This document shows, piece by piece, positions 1-5,730 of a stretch of 6,641 bases of DNA (position 1 is its first letter; every line of letters begins with the position of its first letter). Under the pieces are notes generated by a model that searched no databases, was not told the origin of the DNA, and was given only the letters and a program-made list of their open reading frames with translations. Source of the stretch: Acidimicrobiaceae bacterium (GTDB lineage: Bacteria; Actinomycetota; Acidimicrobiia; Acidimicrobiales; Ilumatobacteraceae); contig CANGZK010000063.1 in assembly GCA_947458565.1 (NCBI GenBank), positions 1-6,641 on the forward strand, in the 5' to 3' direction. The position numbers and the translations under genes are program-made.

Positions 1-996
1 CCGTCAGAAGTTGAAAAGTTGTTCGAAAATGTGCATGCGATGACAGCGGCCGGAAAATCAATTGTGTTTATCAGTCACAAACTTGGTGAGGTTGTCGAGA
101 TCTCCGACCGAGTCACTGTGTTGCGCAATGGGCGAGTGACGGGCCATGTTTCTGGCAAAGGCACTACCGACACAAAAGAACTTGCACGCCTCATGGTTGG
201 GCGAGATATTGAGCTCAATGCCCAGCGCGCAACACACGCAACTGGTCACGAGGTTTTGCAAATTCGCAATTTGTCGCTCAGCGTTAACGACGTTGCTGTG
301 CTCTCTGACATTTCGTTCAACGTGCATGCTGGCGAAATGGTGGGCATTGCGGGTGTTGCTGGTAACGGTCAGCGCGAACTCGCCGACACTATTGCCGGAC
401 TCATTTCGCCTACGAGTGGTTCGGTGAGTATTTCTGGAGCAATGACAACAGATTGTGGGCCTGTCCAAGCCCGTGAAGTCGGTTTGGCGTATGTGCCTGA
501 AGATCGATTGGGGATGGGTCTTGTTCCGTCAATGTCAATACTCGACAACTTGTTGCTCACTCGTGACCGAAAAGTGGTGGTTGATCGCGTATCAGTGCGA
601 CCAGAGGCAACAAGGCTGATCGAACAATTCGAGATCAAGGCAAATGGCCCAGATCATCTTGCTCGCAAACTGTCTGGTGGAAACGCGCAGAAGGTGTTGC
701 TCGCTCGCGAACTCTCGGGTGGTCGAAGTGCAACGAAGTTGCTTGTGGTTTGCTCGCCAACTCGTGGTCTTGACGTTGGGGCAATCGAAACCGTGCGTCG
801 GTTACTTAACGATGCGCGAGGCGCCGGCCAGGCAATCTTGTTGATCTCTGAAGACCTCGATGAAGTGCTCTCGCTATCTGATCGAGTGCTGGTGTTGTAT
901 CGCGGAGCAGTGGTGCATGAAACCCCGGGTGAAACAGCGCAACTGTCACAAGTTGGCGCAGCAATGGCAGGACTTGCCAATGAAGGACGTTCGTAA
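1..996 (+). CDS. BMP-type (nucleoside/simple sugar) ABC transporter ATP-binding protein, 5'-truncated
   Basis: Cytoplasmic ATPase subunit of a BMP-family importer. The reading frame is open from base 1, so the true start lies outside the window; 331 residues remain of a family that is normally about 500. The first residues (PSEVEKLF) match the stretch just after Walker B of the first nucleotide-binding domain, followed by its H-loop (FISHKL, about residues 23-28). The second domain starts near residue 85. It has a Walker A-like GVAGNGQREL (118-127), a signature LSGGNAQK (224-231) and LLVVCSPTRGLDVGA (about 247-261). The second site is degenerate: no GK[ST] in Walker A, no Glu after the Walker B strand, and Glu-Asp where the H-loop His is expected. 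This is usual in RbsA/MglA/YufO-type ATPases, where one site is weakly catalytic. Its stop overlaps the next start (TAATG). Nucleosides are the likeliest substrate by family; the exact substrate is inferred. Confidence 0.93.
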   Translation, partial: PSEVEKLFENVHAMTAAGKSIVFISHKLGEVVEISDRVTVLRNGRVTGHVSGKGTTDTKELARLMVGRDIELNAQRATHATGHEVLQIRNLSLSVNDVAVLSDISFNVHAGEMVGIAGVAGNGQRELADTIAGLISPTSGSVSISGAMTTDCGPVQAREVGLAYVPEDRLGMGLVPSMSILDNLLLTRDRKVVVDRVSVRPEATRLIEQFEIKANGPDHLARKLSGGNAQKVLLARELSGGRSATKLLVVCSPTRGLDVGAIETVRRLLNDARGAGQAILLISEDLDEVLSLSDRVLVLYRGAVVHETPGETAQLSQVGAAMAGLANEGRS

Positions 997-2108
997 TGCA
1001 TATTCCATTTCGCGTGGTCTTCGAACAACGTGGTGAGTCACCTCGTAGGTTGTCGGTTCTGGTTCCACTCGTATCAGTTTTCGCCGCGCTGTTTTTTGGT
1101 GCGCTGTTTTTGCTTGCTACGGGCCACTCGCCAATTGACACATACTCGAATATGTTTCAAGATGGTTTTGCCTCCTTCAACGGCATCACCGACACGTTGG
1201 CATTGTCAACGGTGCTCATATGCACCGGTATTTCCGCAGCATTCGCATTTCAAATGAACTTGTACAACATCGGAGGAGAAGGCCAGTTGTATCTCGGTCT
1301 CATCGGTGTTGCGTGGGCGGGAATTGCGCTTGGCGACCATCTGCCAACACTGTTGATGGTTCCTATCGTCTTGTTGTGTGGTGCGCTAGCTGGTGCTGCA
1401 TGGATATTTATTCCGGCTTTTGTTCGATCAAGATTGGGCACAAGTGAAATTGTCTCTACATTGCTTCTCACCTATATCGGTGCAAGTCTCATCAAGCATG
1501 TGATTTACACGCCTGGAAGTTTCTTTCGCAATCCAAACACATCGTTTCCCCAGGGCAGAATGGTCGCAGACTCTGCGTCGCTTGACAGCTTTGGCAGCTC
1601 GCGTCTTTACCCAACCTTTTTTGTTGCGCTGATTATTGCCGGCGCGTTGTACTGGGTCGTAAAACAAACAGAGTTTGGCTACCGCATCAACGTGATCTCA
1701 GATTCTCCACGTGCTGCGCATTACGCGGGTATCAATTCACGTCGCACAACAATGTGGGTCATGCTGATCTCTGGCGCATTGTCGGGCCTGGCTGGCGCAA
1801 TGCTCATCGTCGGTCCTTACGGCAAGATTGAGCCAAGCATCATCACGCTCGGTTACGGCTATGCGGGCATCGTGGTGGCAGCCCTTGCACGCAACAATCT
1901 TGGTCTGATCATTGTGAGCGGCATCTTGTTCTCTGGCCTTCGAGTCGGCGGAAACAACCTGCAAGTGACTACTGATACTCCTATTCATATAGGTGTGATG
2001 CTCCAGGGTGCAATTCTGTTGTTTGCACTTGGTGGTGAAGCCTTCCGTCGCTATCACGTTCATGTTGTTCGCGTTCATGAGGTGTCAACCAAAAAGGCTG
2101 CAGCATGA
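996..2108 (+). CDS. BMP-type ABC transporter permease (first, YufP/NupP-like)
   Basis: Integral membrane permease of the BPD_transp_2 family, 370 residues, one half of the translocation channel. Hydrophobic segments run from about residue 20 to 350 with a cytoplasmic N-terminal tail (PFRVVFEQRGESPRR). Family hallmarks are NLYNIGGEGQLYLG (88-101), a long loop around 170-205, the ATPase-coupling region TEFGYRINVISDSPRAAHYAGIN (split here as TEFGYR 225-230 and AAHYAGIN 240-247), and the glycine-rich GALSGLAGAM (260-269). The ATG at 996 overlaps the previous stop. It is preceded by AAGGA at 983-987 with 8 nt spacing, a good ribosome binding site lying inside the ATPase gene. It forms an operon with the ATPase and the second permease. 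Family knowledge points to nucleoside or related uptake; the substrate cannot be read from the permease alone. Confidence 0.93.
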   Translation: MHIPFRVVFEQRGESPRRLSVLVPLVSVFAALFFGALFLLATGHSPIDTYSNMFQDGFASFNGITDTLALSTVLICTGISAAFAFQMNLYNIGGEGQLYLGLIGVAWAGIALGDHLPTLLMVPIVLLCGALAGAAWIFIPAFVRSRLGTSEIVSTLLLTYIGASLIKHVIYTPGSFFRNPNTSFPQGRMVADSASLDSFGSSRLYPTFFVALIIAGALYWVVKQTEFGYRINVISDSPRAAHYAGINSRRTTMWVMLISGALSGLAGAMLIVGPYGKIEPSIITLGYGYAGIVVAALARNNLGLIIVSGILFSGLRVGGNNLQVTTDTPIHIGVMLQGAILLFALGGEAFRRYHVHVVRVHEVSTKKAAA

Positions 2109-3043
2109 ACGAAAACATCTGGGTTTTGATGTCTGGCGATGCAATTGCCATTGCAACAACGTTGATTCTCGCCGCACTTGGTGCTTTGTTCACCGAAAGA
2201 TCTGGTGTACTCAACCTCGGCATTGAGGGCATTTTGTTGACTGCCGCGATTAGTTCGTTTCTTGCTGCAGATGCTTCAGGAAGTGTGTGGCTTGGTCTTG
2301 TCGTCGGCATGTTGATCGGTGCGGTGATGGCATCAATCCATGCAGTGCTTTCGGTTGTGTTTCGTGCGAATCAAATTGTTGCTGGTTTGGCGCTCGTTAT
2401 TTTTGGTACTGGTCTGGCTAACTATTTAGGCAAACCTGCAGAGGGCAAGACAGTCTCAACAGTGATTAAGCCGCTTTCATTTGGCCCTCTTTCCGATATT
2501 CCGGTTATCGGTCCAATCGTGTTCGGTCAAGACATAGTCACGTATTTTGCAATCGCATTGGCCATAGCTGCTTCGCGCTATCTCTTTCGTACTCGGCCAG
2601 GTCTCGAATTGCGAGCCACAGGTGACGACCCTGCAACGGTTGATGCGCAGGGCCTTTCGGTCGCACGCATCCGCATCCGTTACACAATGGTCGGTGGTGC
2701 GCTTGTGGGTCTTGGCGGATCATGGTTGATGCTTGCGCAAAGCGCAGGTTGGCACCAGGCAGCTACAACAAACGGATTGGGGTGGATCGCACTTGCACTC
2801 GTGGTGTTCGCGGGCTGGCGCCCTATACGGATCATCTTCGGAGCAGTTCTTTTTGGGTTTACATTGCAACTGCCGTTTACATTGCAAGCAGAGCAGATCA
2901 CATTTATTCCGTCTGCGTTTCTCGAGATGTTGCCTTACTTGGCAACGCTGATAGCGCTCATCGCACTGAGCCGACCAGGTAGCCGCAATTTGCTTGGTGC
3001 TCCACGCGCGTTGGGCACGCCATTCGTGCGCGACGAGCGATAG
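2105..3043 (+). CDS. BMP-type ABC transporter permease (second, YufQ/NupQ-like)
   Basis: Second membrane permease of the importer, 312 residues, BPD_transp_2 family. The family core is clear: LGALFTERSGVLNLGIEG (25-42), a transmembrane run through 43-110, the coupling loop RPGLELRATGDDPATVDAQG (164-183), GLGWIALALVVFAGWRP (224-240), and a C-terminal tail ending in APRALGTPFVRDER, as in YufQ-like proteins. The ATG overlaps the previous stop as ATGA, which implies translational coupling; AAAAAGG at 2091-2097 is a weak Shine-Dalgarno 7 nt upstream. Residues 252-261 read FTLQLPFTLQ, a short internal repeat described separately. Together with the preceding two genes it would form the inner-membrane complex that accepts substrate from an unseen BmpA-type binding protein. 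Confidence 0.93.
   Translation: MNENIWVLMSGDAIAIATTLILAALGALFTERSGVLNLGIEGILLTAAISSFLAADASGSVWLGLVVGMLIGAVMASIHAVLSVVFRANQIVAGLALVIFGTGLANYLGKPAEGKTVSTVIKPLSFGPLSDIPVIGPIVFGQDIVTYFAIALAIAASRYLFRTRPGLELRATGDDPATVDAQGLSVARIRIRYTMVGGALVGLGGSWLMLAQSAGWHQAATTNGLGWIALALVVFAGWRPIRIIFGAVLFGFTLQLPFTLQAEQITFIPSAFLEMLPYLATLIALIALSRPGSRNLLGAPRALGTPFVRDER
2857..2887 (+). repeat. 13-bp direct repeat inside the second permease gene
   Basis: GTTTACATTGCAA occurs exactly at 2857-2869 and again at 2875-2887, an 18-bp period that keeps frame and yields FTLQ-LP-FTLQ. It may be a small duplication or chance plus composition. Nothing suggests a regulatory role. Confidence 0.6.
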
Positions 3044-3049
3044 TCGCTG

Positions 3050-3823
3050 ATGCGTCTCACACGGTCAAGTTCTAACGAAGAGATACTCGCAGTTCTGCAT
3101 GAAGTAGCCGATGCGATCACTGCGGTGCTTGCAAGCAACACCAACTGGGGGCTATCTGGTTTGCGGCACACCCAGTATTCGGTTGACGTCGACTGTGACA
3201 ATGCTGCACTAGCTATCTTGCACGACGCCGGTTGTGCGGTGCTATCGGAAGAAAGTCAGCGAACAGGCGAGTGGGGCGACAACGACATCCTGGTCGTGAT
3301 GGATCCGCTCGATGGGTCAACAAATGCAAGTCGTGGTGTGCCGTGGTATGCCACAGCCTTGTGTGCGCTCGACAACACCGGTATGCGTGCTTCGCTTGTG
3401 GTTAATCAGGCTTCGGGGCGTGACCGCTATTGGGCAACTCGTGGTGGTGGAGCATTCCATAATGGCAATCAAATTCGCCCATCAATTTGCACAGACATCA
3501 AGGATGCGGTTGTAGGAATTTCTGGCCTGCCAAAGTTCAAACCGGGGTGGGCGCAGTTTCGTGCGCTTGGTGCCGCGGCTCTCGATATCTGTTTAGTTGC
3601 CGACAGCTCGCTTGACGGATGGGTCGACATGAATAGTCATGGCGTGTGGGACTATTTGGCTAGCTCGCTAATTTGCCAAGAAGCTGGTGTGCAGATTGCG
3701 GAGATTTCAGATCGTGATTATGTGACGACCGAATACAACGATAAGCGCACCCTTGTGGTTGCTTCAACTAAAGAATTGCTCGTAAGTCTGCGCGAAGTTC
3801 GTCTGAAACACGCCAATTCGTAG
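3050..3823 (+). CDS. Inositol monophosphatase family protein (SuhB/IMPase-like phosphatase)
   Basis: Soluble Mg2+-dependent sugar or inositol phosphate phosphatase of the IMPase superfamily, 257 residues, a normal length. The metal site is intact. Residues 44-51 hold the early Asp-rich segment (SVDVDCDN). SEE at 66-68 stands for the usual GEE. DPLDGSTN at 85-92 gives both metal-binding Asp residues, and WDYLASSLICQEAG at 200-213 gives the C-terminal Asp and EAG motif. RALGAAALDICLVA (171-184) matches the conserved R-x-x-G-[SA]-A-A-L block. The gene begins 6 nt after the second permease stop, so it probably shares the transcript, although no strong Shine-Dalgarno precedes the ATG. The substrate is uncertain: this superfamily also includes fructose-1,6-bisphosphatases, histidinol-phosphatases and 3'(2'),5'-bisphosphate nucleotidases. 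Its place behind an importer suggests, but does not prove, processing of a related metabolite. Confidence 0.9.
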   Translation: MRLTRSSSNEEILAVLHEVADAITAVLASNTNWGLSGLRHTQYSVDVDCDNAALAILHDAGCAVLSEESQRTGEWGDNDILVVMDPLDGSTNASRGVPWYATALCALDNTGMRASLVVNQASGRDRYWATRGGGAFHNGNQIRPSICTDIKDAVVGISGLPKFKPGWAQFRALGAAALDICLVADSSLDGWVDMNSHGVWDYLASSLICQEAGVQIAEISDRDYVTTEYNDKRTLVVASTKELLVSLREVRLKHANS

Positions 3824-3850
3824 CCTGAGTGGACGCCGAGAGGCTCGCGA

Positions 3851-3856
3851 TAAACT
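3851..3856 (+). promoter_or_regulatory. Candidate -10 element for the tRNA-Val transcript
   Basis: TAAACT fits the TANNNT pattern of housekeeping sigma -10 elements and lies 17 nt before the mature tRNA 5' end, which is suitable for a short 5' leader removed by RNase P. No convincing -35 is visible at the 17-18 nt spacing. Read-through from the upstream phosphatase gene is an alternative source of the tRNA. Confidence 0.4.
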
Positions 3857-3863
3857 GTCATAT

Positions 3864-3875
3864 CCGTAATTACGG
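3864..3875. repeat. 12-bp perfect palindrome at the tRNA 5' boundary
   Basis: CCGTAATTACGG is a perfect palindrome whose right end overlaps the first two bases of the mature tRNA. In RNA it could only form a very tight, unfavourable hairpin, so it is more likely a DNA-level site or chance. Confidence 0.5.
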
Positions 3876-3950
3876 GCGCTTAGCTCAGTTGGTTAGAGCA
3901 TCTCCCTTACAAGGAGAGGGTCGGGGGTTCGAGTCCCTCAGCGCCTACCA
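3874..3950 (+). tRNA. tRNA-Val (anticodon UAC)
   Basis: A complete cloverleaf can be folded by hand. The 7-bp acceptor stem (3874-3880 with 3940-3946) has a G-U first pair. The D stem is GCTC/GAGC (3883-3886, 3896-3899) around AGTTGGTTA. The anticodon stem is TCTCC/GGAGA (3901-3905, 3913-3917) with loop CTTACAA. A 5-nt variable loop follows, then a T stem (3923-3927, 3935-3939, one G-U pair) with loop TTCGAGT. The anticodon at 3908-3910 is TAC, which reads GUA and other valine codons. Discriminator A and a genomically encoded CCA (3948-3950) follow. All pairs form and the invariant T33, T54-T55-C56 and A58 positions are present, so it should be functional. Confidence 0.97.
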
Positions 3951-3969
3951 GGATTATTCAACTACAAAC

Positions 3970-3976
3970 AGGAGAG
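3970..3976 (+). promoter_or_regulatory. Ribosome binding site of the CDGSH-like small protein
   Basis: AGGAGAG lies 8 nt before the ATG at 3985. It is the strongest Shine-Dalgarno in the window and fixes the start of the small gene. The upstream in-frame extension from 3829 runs through the tRNA and cannot be the real start. Confidence 0.8.
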
Positions 3977-3984
3977 ATATTGCC

Positions 3985-4143
3985 ATGGGAACATGCGGAT
4001 GTGGTTTTACAACTGACCTAGAGAAGAATTGTAATGGAACCCACCGAGTGGTGCAGGCAGTTAAGGCTGACATGGCCGAGAAGTTGACTGCTGCCGGTTT
4101 TAGCGATGCTTCCGACTTTGTGAAGAATGAGAAGAAGAGCTAA
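3985..4143 (+). CDS. 52-residue CDGSH-like iron-sulfur mini-protein (putative)
   Basis: Small, probably cytoplasmic protein of 52 residues with no signal peptide or membrane segment. Its N-terminal third carries Cys4-x-Cys6-x9-Cys16-Asn-Gly-Thr-His20. Canonical CDGSH [2Fe-2S] proteins use C-x-C-x2-[ST]-x3-P-x-C-D-G-[SAT]-H, so this has three Cys and one His in matching order, Thr9 at the [ST] place, one extra residue in the long spacer, no Pro, and Asn for the Asp. Residues 21-40 (RVVQAVKADMAEKLTAAGFS) look like an amphipathic helix, and the tail is Lys-rich. The start is set by AGGAGAG 8 nt upstream. It lies 34 nt after tRNA-Val with no terminator between, so it may share the tRNA transcript. 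Metal or cluster binding is inferred from the motif; zinc binding is an alternative. That the gene is real is well supported; its function is not. Confidence 0.75.
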   Translation: MGTCGCGFTTDLEKNCNGTHRVVQAVKADMAEKLTAAGFSDASDFVKNEKKS

Positions 4144-4170
4144 CTAGCCACTTTTTGGGGTGCGGCCAAG

Positions 4171-4620
4171 TTACGGCTTCATCCTGTCAAGCATTTCACC
4201 CATTTGCTTGTGCACAAGATTGATCGCTTGAAGTGGTCGAATAAGGACACGAAACTCAATAATTTTGCCGTTGTCGTCGCACGTGATCATGTCAATTCCA
4301 TTGACGTATTTACCCTCGACTGTTGTTTCAAATTCGAGTACGGCGTGATGACCATCAAGAATCTCTTTGGTGTAACGAAAACCCTTTGATGATTCAACGG
4401 CGTCTGTGCCTGCTTGCTTCTGAGGCTTTTCACCTGGAAGTGTCTGGCCGGCTGCTTGTAGATACAGGGTGGTGATGGCCTTACCTCTTTGTGGGGTGTA
4501 GACAATCGGTGAGTAGAAGACCACATCATCGTGTAGAAGTTGATCGAGGCCATTTGCCAATTCACCTCGCATGTGGGCGTGCCAGCGTTCAATTACGGCA
4601 TGAATGGGTGAGTTGCTCAT
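4171..4620 (-). CDS. NTF2-like / SnoaL-like domain protein
   Basis: Soluble protein of 149 residues with the features of a cone-shaped NTF2/SnoaL fold. The N-terminal helix is IHAVIERWHAHM; then come LDQLLHDDVVFYSPIVYTPQRGKA (about 26-49), LYLQAAGQ, a central strand pair HAVLEFETTVEGKYVNGIDMITCDDNGKIIEFRVLIRPL (shown in part: VLEFETTVEG, NGIDMI, IIEFRVLIRPL), and a C-terminal helix. The whole domain is one NTF2-like unit with no fused enzyme. Some members of the fold are isomerases or hydratases, many bind small hydrophobic ligands, and many have no known role, so none is assigned. The ATG at 4620-4618 is preferred; a TTG at 4695 in the same frame would run into the divergent hutD-like gene. 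It is convergent with the small CDGSH-like gene (27-bp gap) and divergent from the HutD-family gene (22-bp gap). Confidence 0.85.
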   Translation of the reverse strand: MSNSPIHAVIERWHAHMRGELANGLDQLLHDDVVFYSPIVYTPQRGKAITTLYLQAAGQTLPGEKPQKQAGTDAVESSKGFRYTKEILDGHHAVLEFETTVEGKYVNGIDMITCDDNGKIIEFRVLIRPLQAINLVHKQMGEMLDRMKP

Positions 4621-4642
4621 GGTGTCATAGGGTAGTGCCGTT
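4621..4642. promoter_or_regulatory. Candidate shared bidirectional promoter between two ATGs
   Basis: Only 22 bp separate the divergent start codons. TAGGGTA at 4628-4634 reads TAGGGT on the plus strand (9 nt before the plus ATG) and TACCCT on the minus strand (8 nt before the minus ATG). Both fit TANNNT, and neither gene has a clear Shine-Dalgarno, which is consistent with near-leaderless transcripts in both directions. No good -35 is visible on either side. The assignment is inference. Confidence 0.4.
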
Positions 4643-5182
4643 ATGAGAGTGCAGCGATTCAGTGAACACCTCGCGATGCCTTGGGCTAATGGCAAGGGCG
4701 CCAGCTATGAAATTTCGAGCGATCGCGATGCATCCAATCAGTGGTCTTGGCGTGTGGCGATTGCGCCGGTGGTTGTAGATGGGCCCTTCTCGTCGCTTCC
4801 AGGGATCGACCGTCAACTCGTTGTTGTAGAAGGCAACGGTATGGTGCTCGAGGTCGACGGTAAGACCGTTGAATGTTTGCCTAGTCAGGTCGTTGCATTC
4901 TCTGGTGATGCGGATGCATACGCACGTCTCATTGATGGTCCAGCTGTTGATGTCGGGTTAATGACCACGAGAGATGTGTTTGCTGGATCATTGTTTGTCG
5001 TGACCAGTGTTGGAGCTGTCATCGATTCAGATCTGATCGTGGCTATTGGAGACACAGTTTTAGAAGATGAAAGTGGAGTGCATCACGGACTTCAAACGAA
5101 TGATGCGCTGGTGGATGTACAAAGGCGTCGTATGGTTTTGCGGAAAGGTCACGCAATTGCTATCCGAGTGGAAGCTTTGTGA
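4643..5182 (+). CDS. HutD/Ves family protein
   Basis: Cytoplasmic bicupin-type protein of the HutD family, 179 residues, near the family's usual 180-200. The diagnostic N-terminus is MPWANGKGASYEI (12-24), followed by WSWRVAIAPVVVDGPFSSLPGIDR (35-58; key points W35, W36-R37 region, GPFS and PGIDR), then VVEGNGMVLEVDG (61-73) and DGPAVDVGLMTTRD (98-111). In Pseudomonas, HutD is tied to histidine utilisation and proposed to bind formylglutamate-type intermediates. Here no hut gene is adjacent, so that role cannot be assumed. The ATG at 4643 leaves about 11 residues before the MPW motif, as in relatives; an internal ATG at the MPW Met is possible. It has no clear Shine-Dalgarno and may be leaderless. 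It converges on the PadR gene with a 7-bp gap. Confidence 0.88.
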   Translation: MRVQRFSEHLAMPWANGKGASYEISSDRDASNQWSWRVAIAPVVVDGPFSSLPGIDRQLVVVEGNGMVLEVDGKTVECLPSQVVAFSGDADAYARLIDGPAVDVGLMTTRDVFAGSLFVVTSVGAVIDSDLIVAIGDTVLEDESGVHHGLQTNDALVDVQRRRMVLRKGHAIAIRVEAL

Positions 5183-5189
5183 AGTCTCG

Positions 5190-5702
5190 CTAAACGGCTT
5201 TGAGTAGTCGAATCATTGCGTTAATAGTTTCGACGCGCCAGAGGGAAACAAGTCGTGCATCGTCGGTTGTCGAATTGGCAGCTACTTGCAAGTTCGACGC
5301 TTGGCGTTCAAATACACGTTTTTGCCTCATGGCCAATTGCTGATTTTTCATTTTGCGCCGACTTCTGAGAACAAACTTTGCGAGTAGTTCGATTCGTGCA
5401 TCGCGAGGGTGATCGACTGTGGCATTGAGCCATTTGGCAGTGGCATTCTTGCCAGTAGCGGTTATGGCGTAGACGACTCGGCGAGAGCCCTGATCGCCTG
5501 GCTCGGTCTTTGATTCGCGAATCAACTTGGCCTCGACGAGCGAGTTGATTGAACGGTAGACGAGAGGCCGACGTGCTCGAAGAACTGCACTGAGTGAAGG
5601 ATCTGTTTCGAGTGCTTTGGAAACTGCAAAACCATGCTGGGGTTTTTCGCCAATTATCGCCAGCCCTATTTTATCTAGCACGGAAGGCTCATATAGTCTC
5701 AT
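5190..5702 (-). CDS. PadR family transcriptional regulator
   Basis: DNA-binding winged-helix regulator of 170 residues. The N-terminal wHTH spans about 8-95: LDKIGLAIIGEKPQHGFAVSKALE (the HGF equals the usual HGY), a recognition-helix region RRPLVYRSINSLVEAKLIRES (45-65) and the wing SRRVVYAITATGK (73-85). The C-terminal half (about 100-170) is helical and basic, as expected for the PadR dimerisation helices, with KMKNQQLAMRQKRVFERQ resembling a coiled coil. It is divergent from modA, with 28 bp between the starts, so it probably controls itself and the molybdate genes. PadR proteins are typically repressors released by a ligand; the ligand here is unknown. The ATG lacks a Shine-Dalgarno but sits 8 nt after a -10-like TATGAT, suggesting a leaderless mRNA. 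Confidence 0.9.
   Translation of the reverse strand: MRLYEPSVLDKIGLAIIGEKPQHGFAVSKALETDPSLSAVLRARRPLVYRSINSLVEAKLIRESKTEPGDQGSRRVVYAITATGKNATAKWLNATVDHPRDARIELLAKFVLRSRRKMKNQQLAMRQKRVFERQASNLQVAANSTTDDARLVSLWRVETINAMIRLLKAV
5692..5697 (+). promoter_or_regulatory. Candidate -10 element of the modA transcript
   Basis: TATAGT is a good match to TATAAT, placed so that transcription would start near 5704 and give a leader of about 27 nt containing the modA ribosome binding site. It lies within the first codons of the divergent padR gene. No convincing -35 is seen at 17 nt spacing (AT-rich TTTTAT near 5669-5674), which would fit regulated or activator-dependent expression. Confidence 0.45.
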
Positions 5703-5710
5703 TGGAACTA
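5694..5710. promoter_or_regulatory. Small inverted repeat, possible operator between padR and modA
   Basis: TAGT (5694-5697) and ACTA (5707-5710) form an inverted repeat with 9-bp spacing centred on the padR start codon, between the two candidate -10 elements. Arms of 4 bp are short enough to arise by chance, and the usual PadR ATGT-N8-ACAT pattern is not present. Confidence 0.2.
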
Positions 5711-5716
5711 ATCATA
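5711..5716 (-). promoter_or_regulatory. Candidate -10 element of the padR transcript
   Basis: Read on the minus strand this is TATGAT, 8 nt before the padR ATG, so the transcript would start at or within a nucleotide or two of the ATG. It lies inside the predicted modA 5' leader. No good -35 is visible. Confidence 0.4.
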
Positions 5717-5719
5717 CCG

Positions 5720-5726
5720 AAGGGGA
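5720..5726 (+). promoter_or_regulatory. Ribosome binding site fixing the TTG start of modA
   Basis: AAGGGGA precedes TTG at 5731 by 4 nt. The spacing is slightly short but the purine run is the only plausible site. It supports TTG 5731 over the in-frame ATG at 5617, which would place the start deep inside padR. Confidence 0.6.
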
Positions 5727-5730
5727 CCAG

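Noticed and set aside
58..468. Long minus-strand open frames opposite the ABC transporter genes
   Set aside because: They are shadows of the plus-strand genes, with Cys/His/Arg-rich compositions, no recognisable domains and no ribosome binding sites.
334..800. Degenerate second nucleotide-binding site of the ATPase as a broken gene
   Set aside because: Loss of GK[ST] in Walker A, the catalytic Glu and the H-loop His in the second domain is usual in this ATPase family and the frame is intact.
3824..3850. Terminator after the phosphatase gene (GCCT near 3823 and AGGC near 3841)
   Set aside because: Only a 4-bp stem with a large loop and no T run follows it.
3829..3984. In-frame upstream extension of the small CDGSH-like gene starting at 3829
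   Set aside because: It reads through the entire tRNA-Val and yields the typical tRNA-derived spurious peptide; the strong Shine-Dalgarno and ATG at 3985 define the real start.
4144..4170. Bidirectional terminator between the converging small gene and NTF2-like gene
   Set aside because: There is a T5 run and short GCC/GGC complementarity, but only a 3-4 bp interrupted stem can be drawn, too weak to call.
4621..4695. TTG start at 4695 for the NTF2-like gene
   Set aside because: The extra 25 residues do not resemble the fold and would overlap the HutD-family gene by about 50 bp.
5617..5730. ATG start for modA at 5617
   Set aside because: It lies inside the divergent padR coding region and adds about 38 residues ahead of a clear signal peptide. 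TTG at 5731 with AAGGGGA upstream gives M-K-R plus a hydrophobic core.
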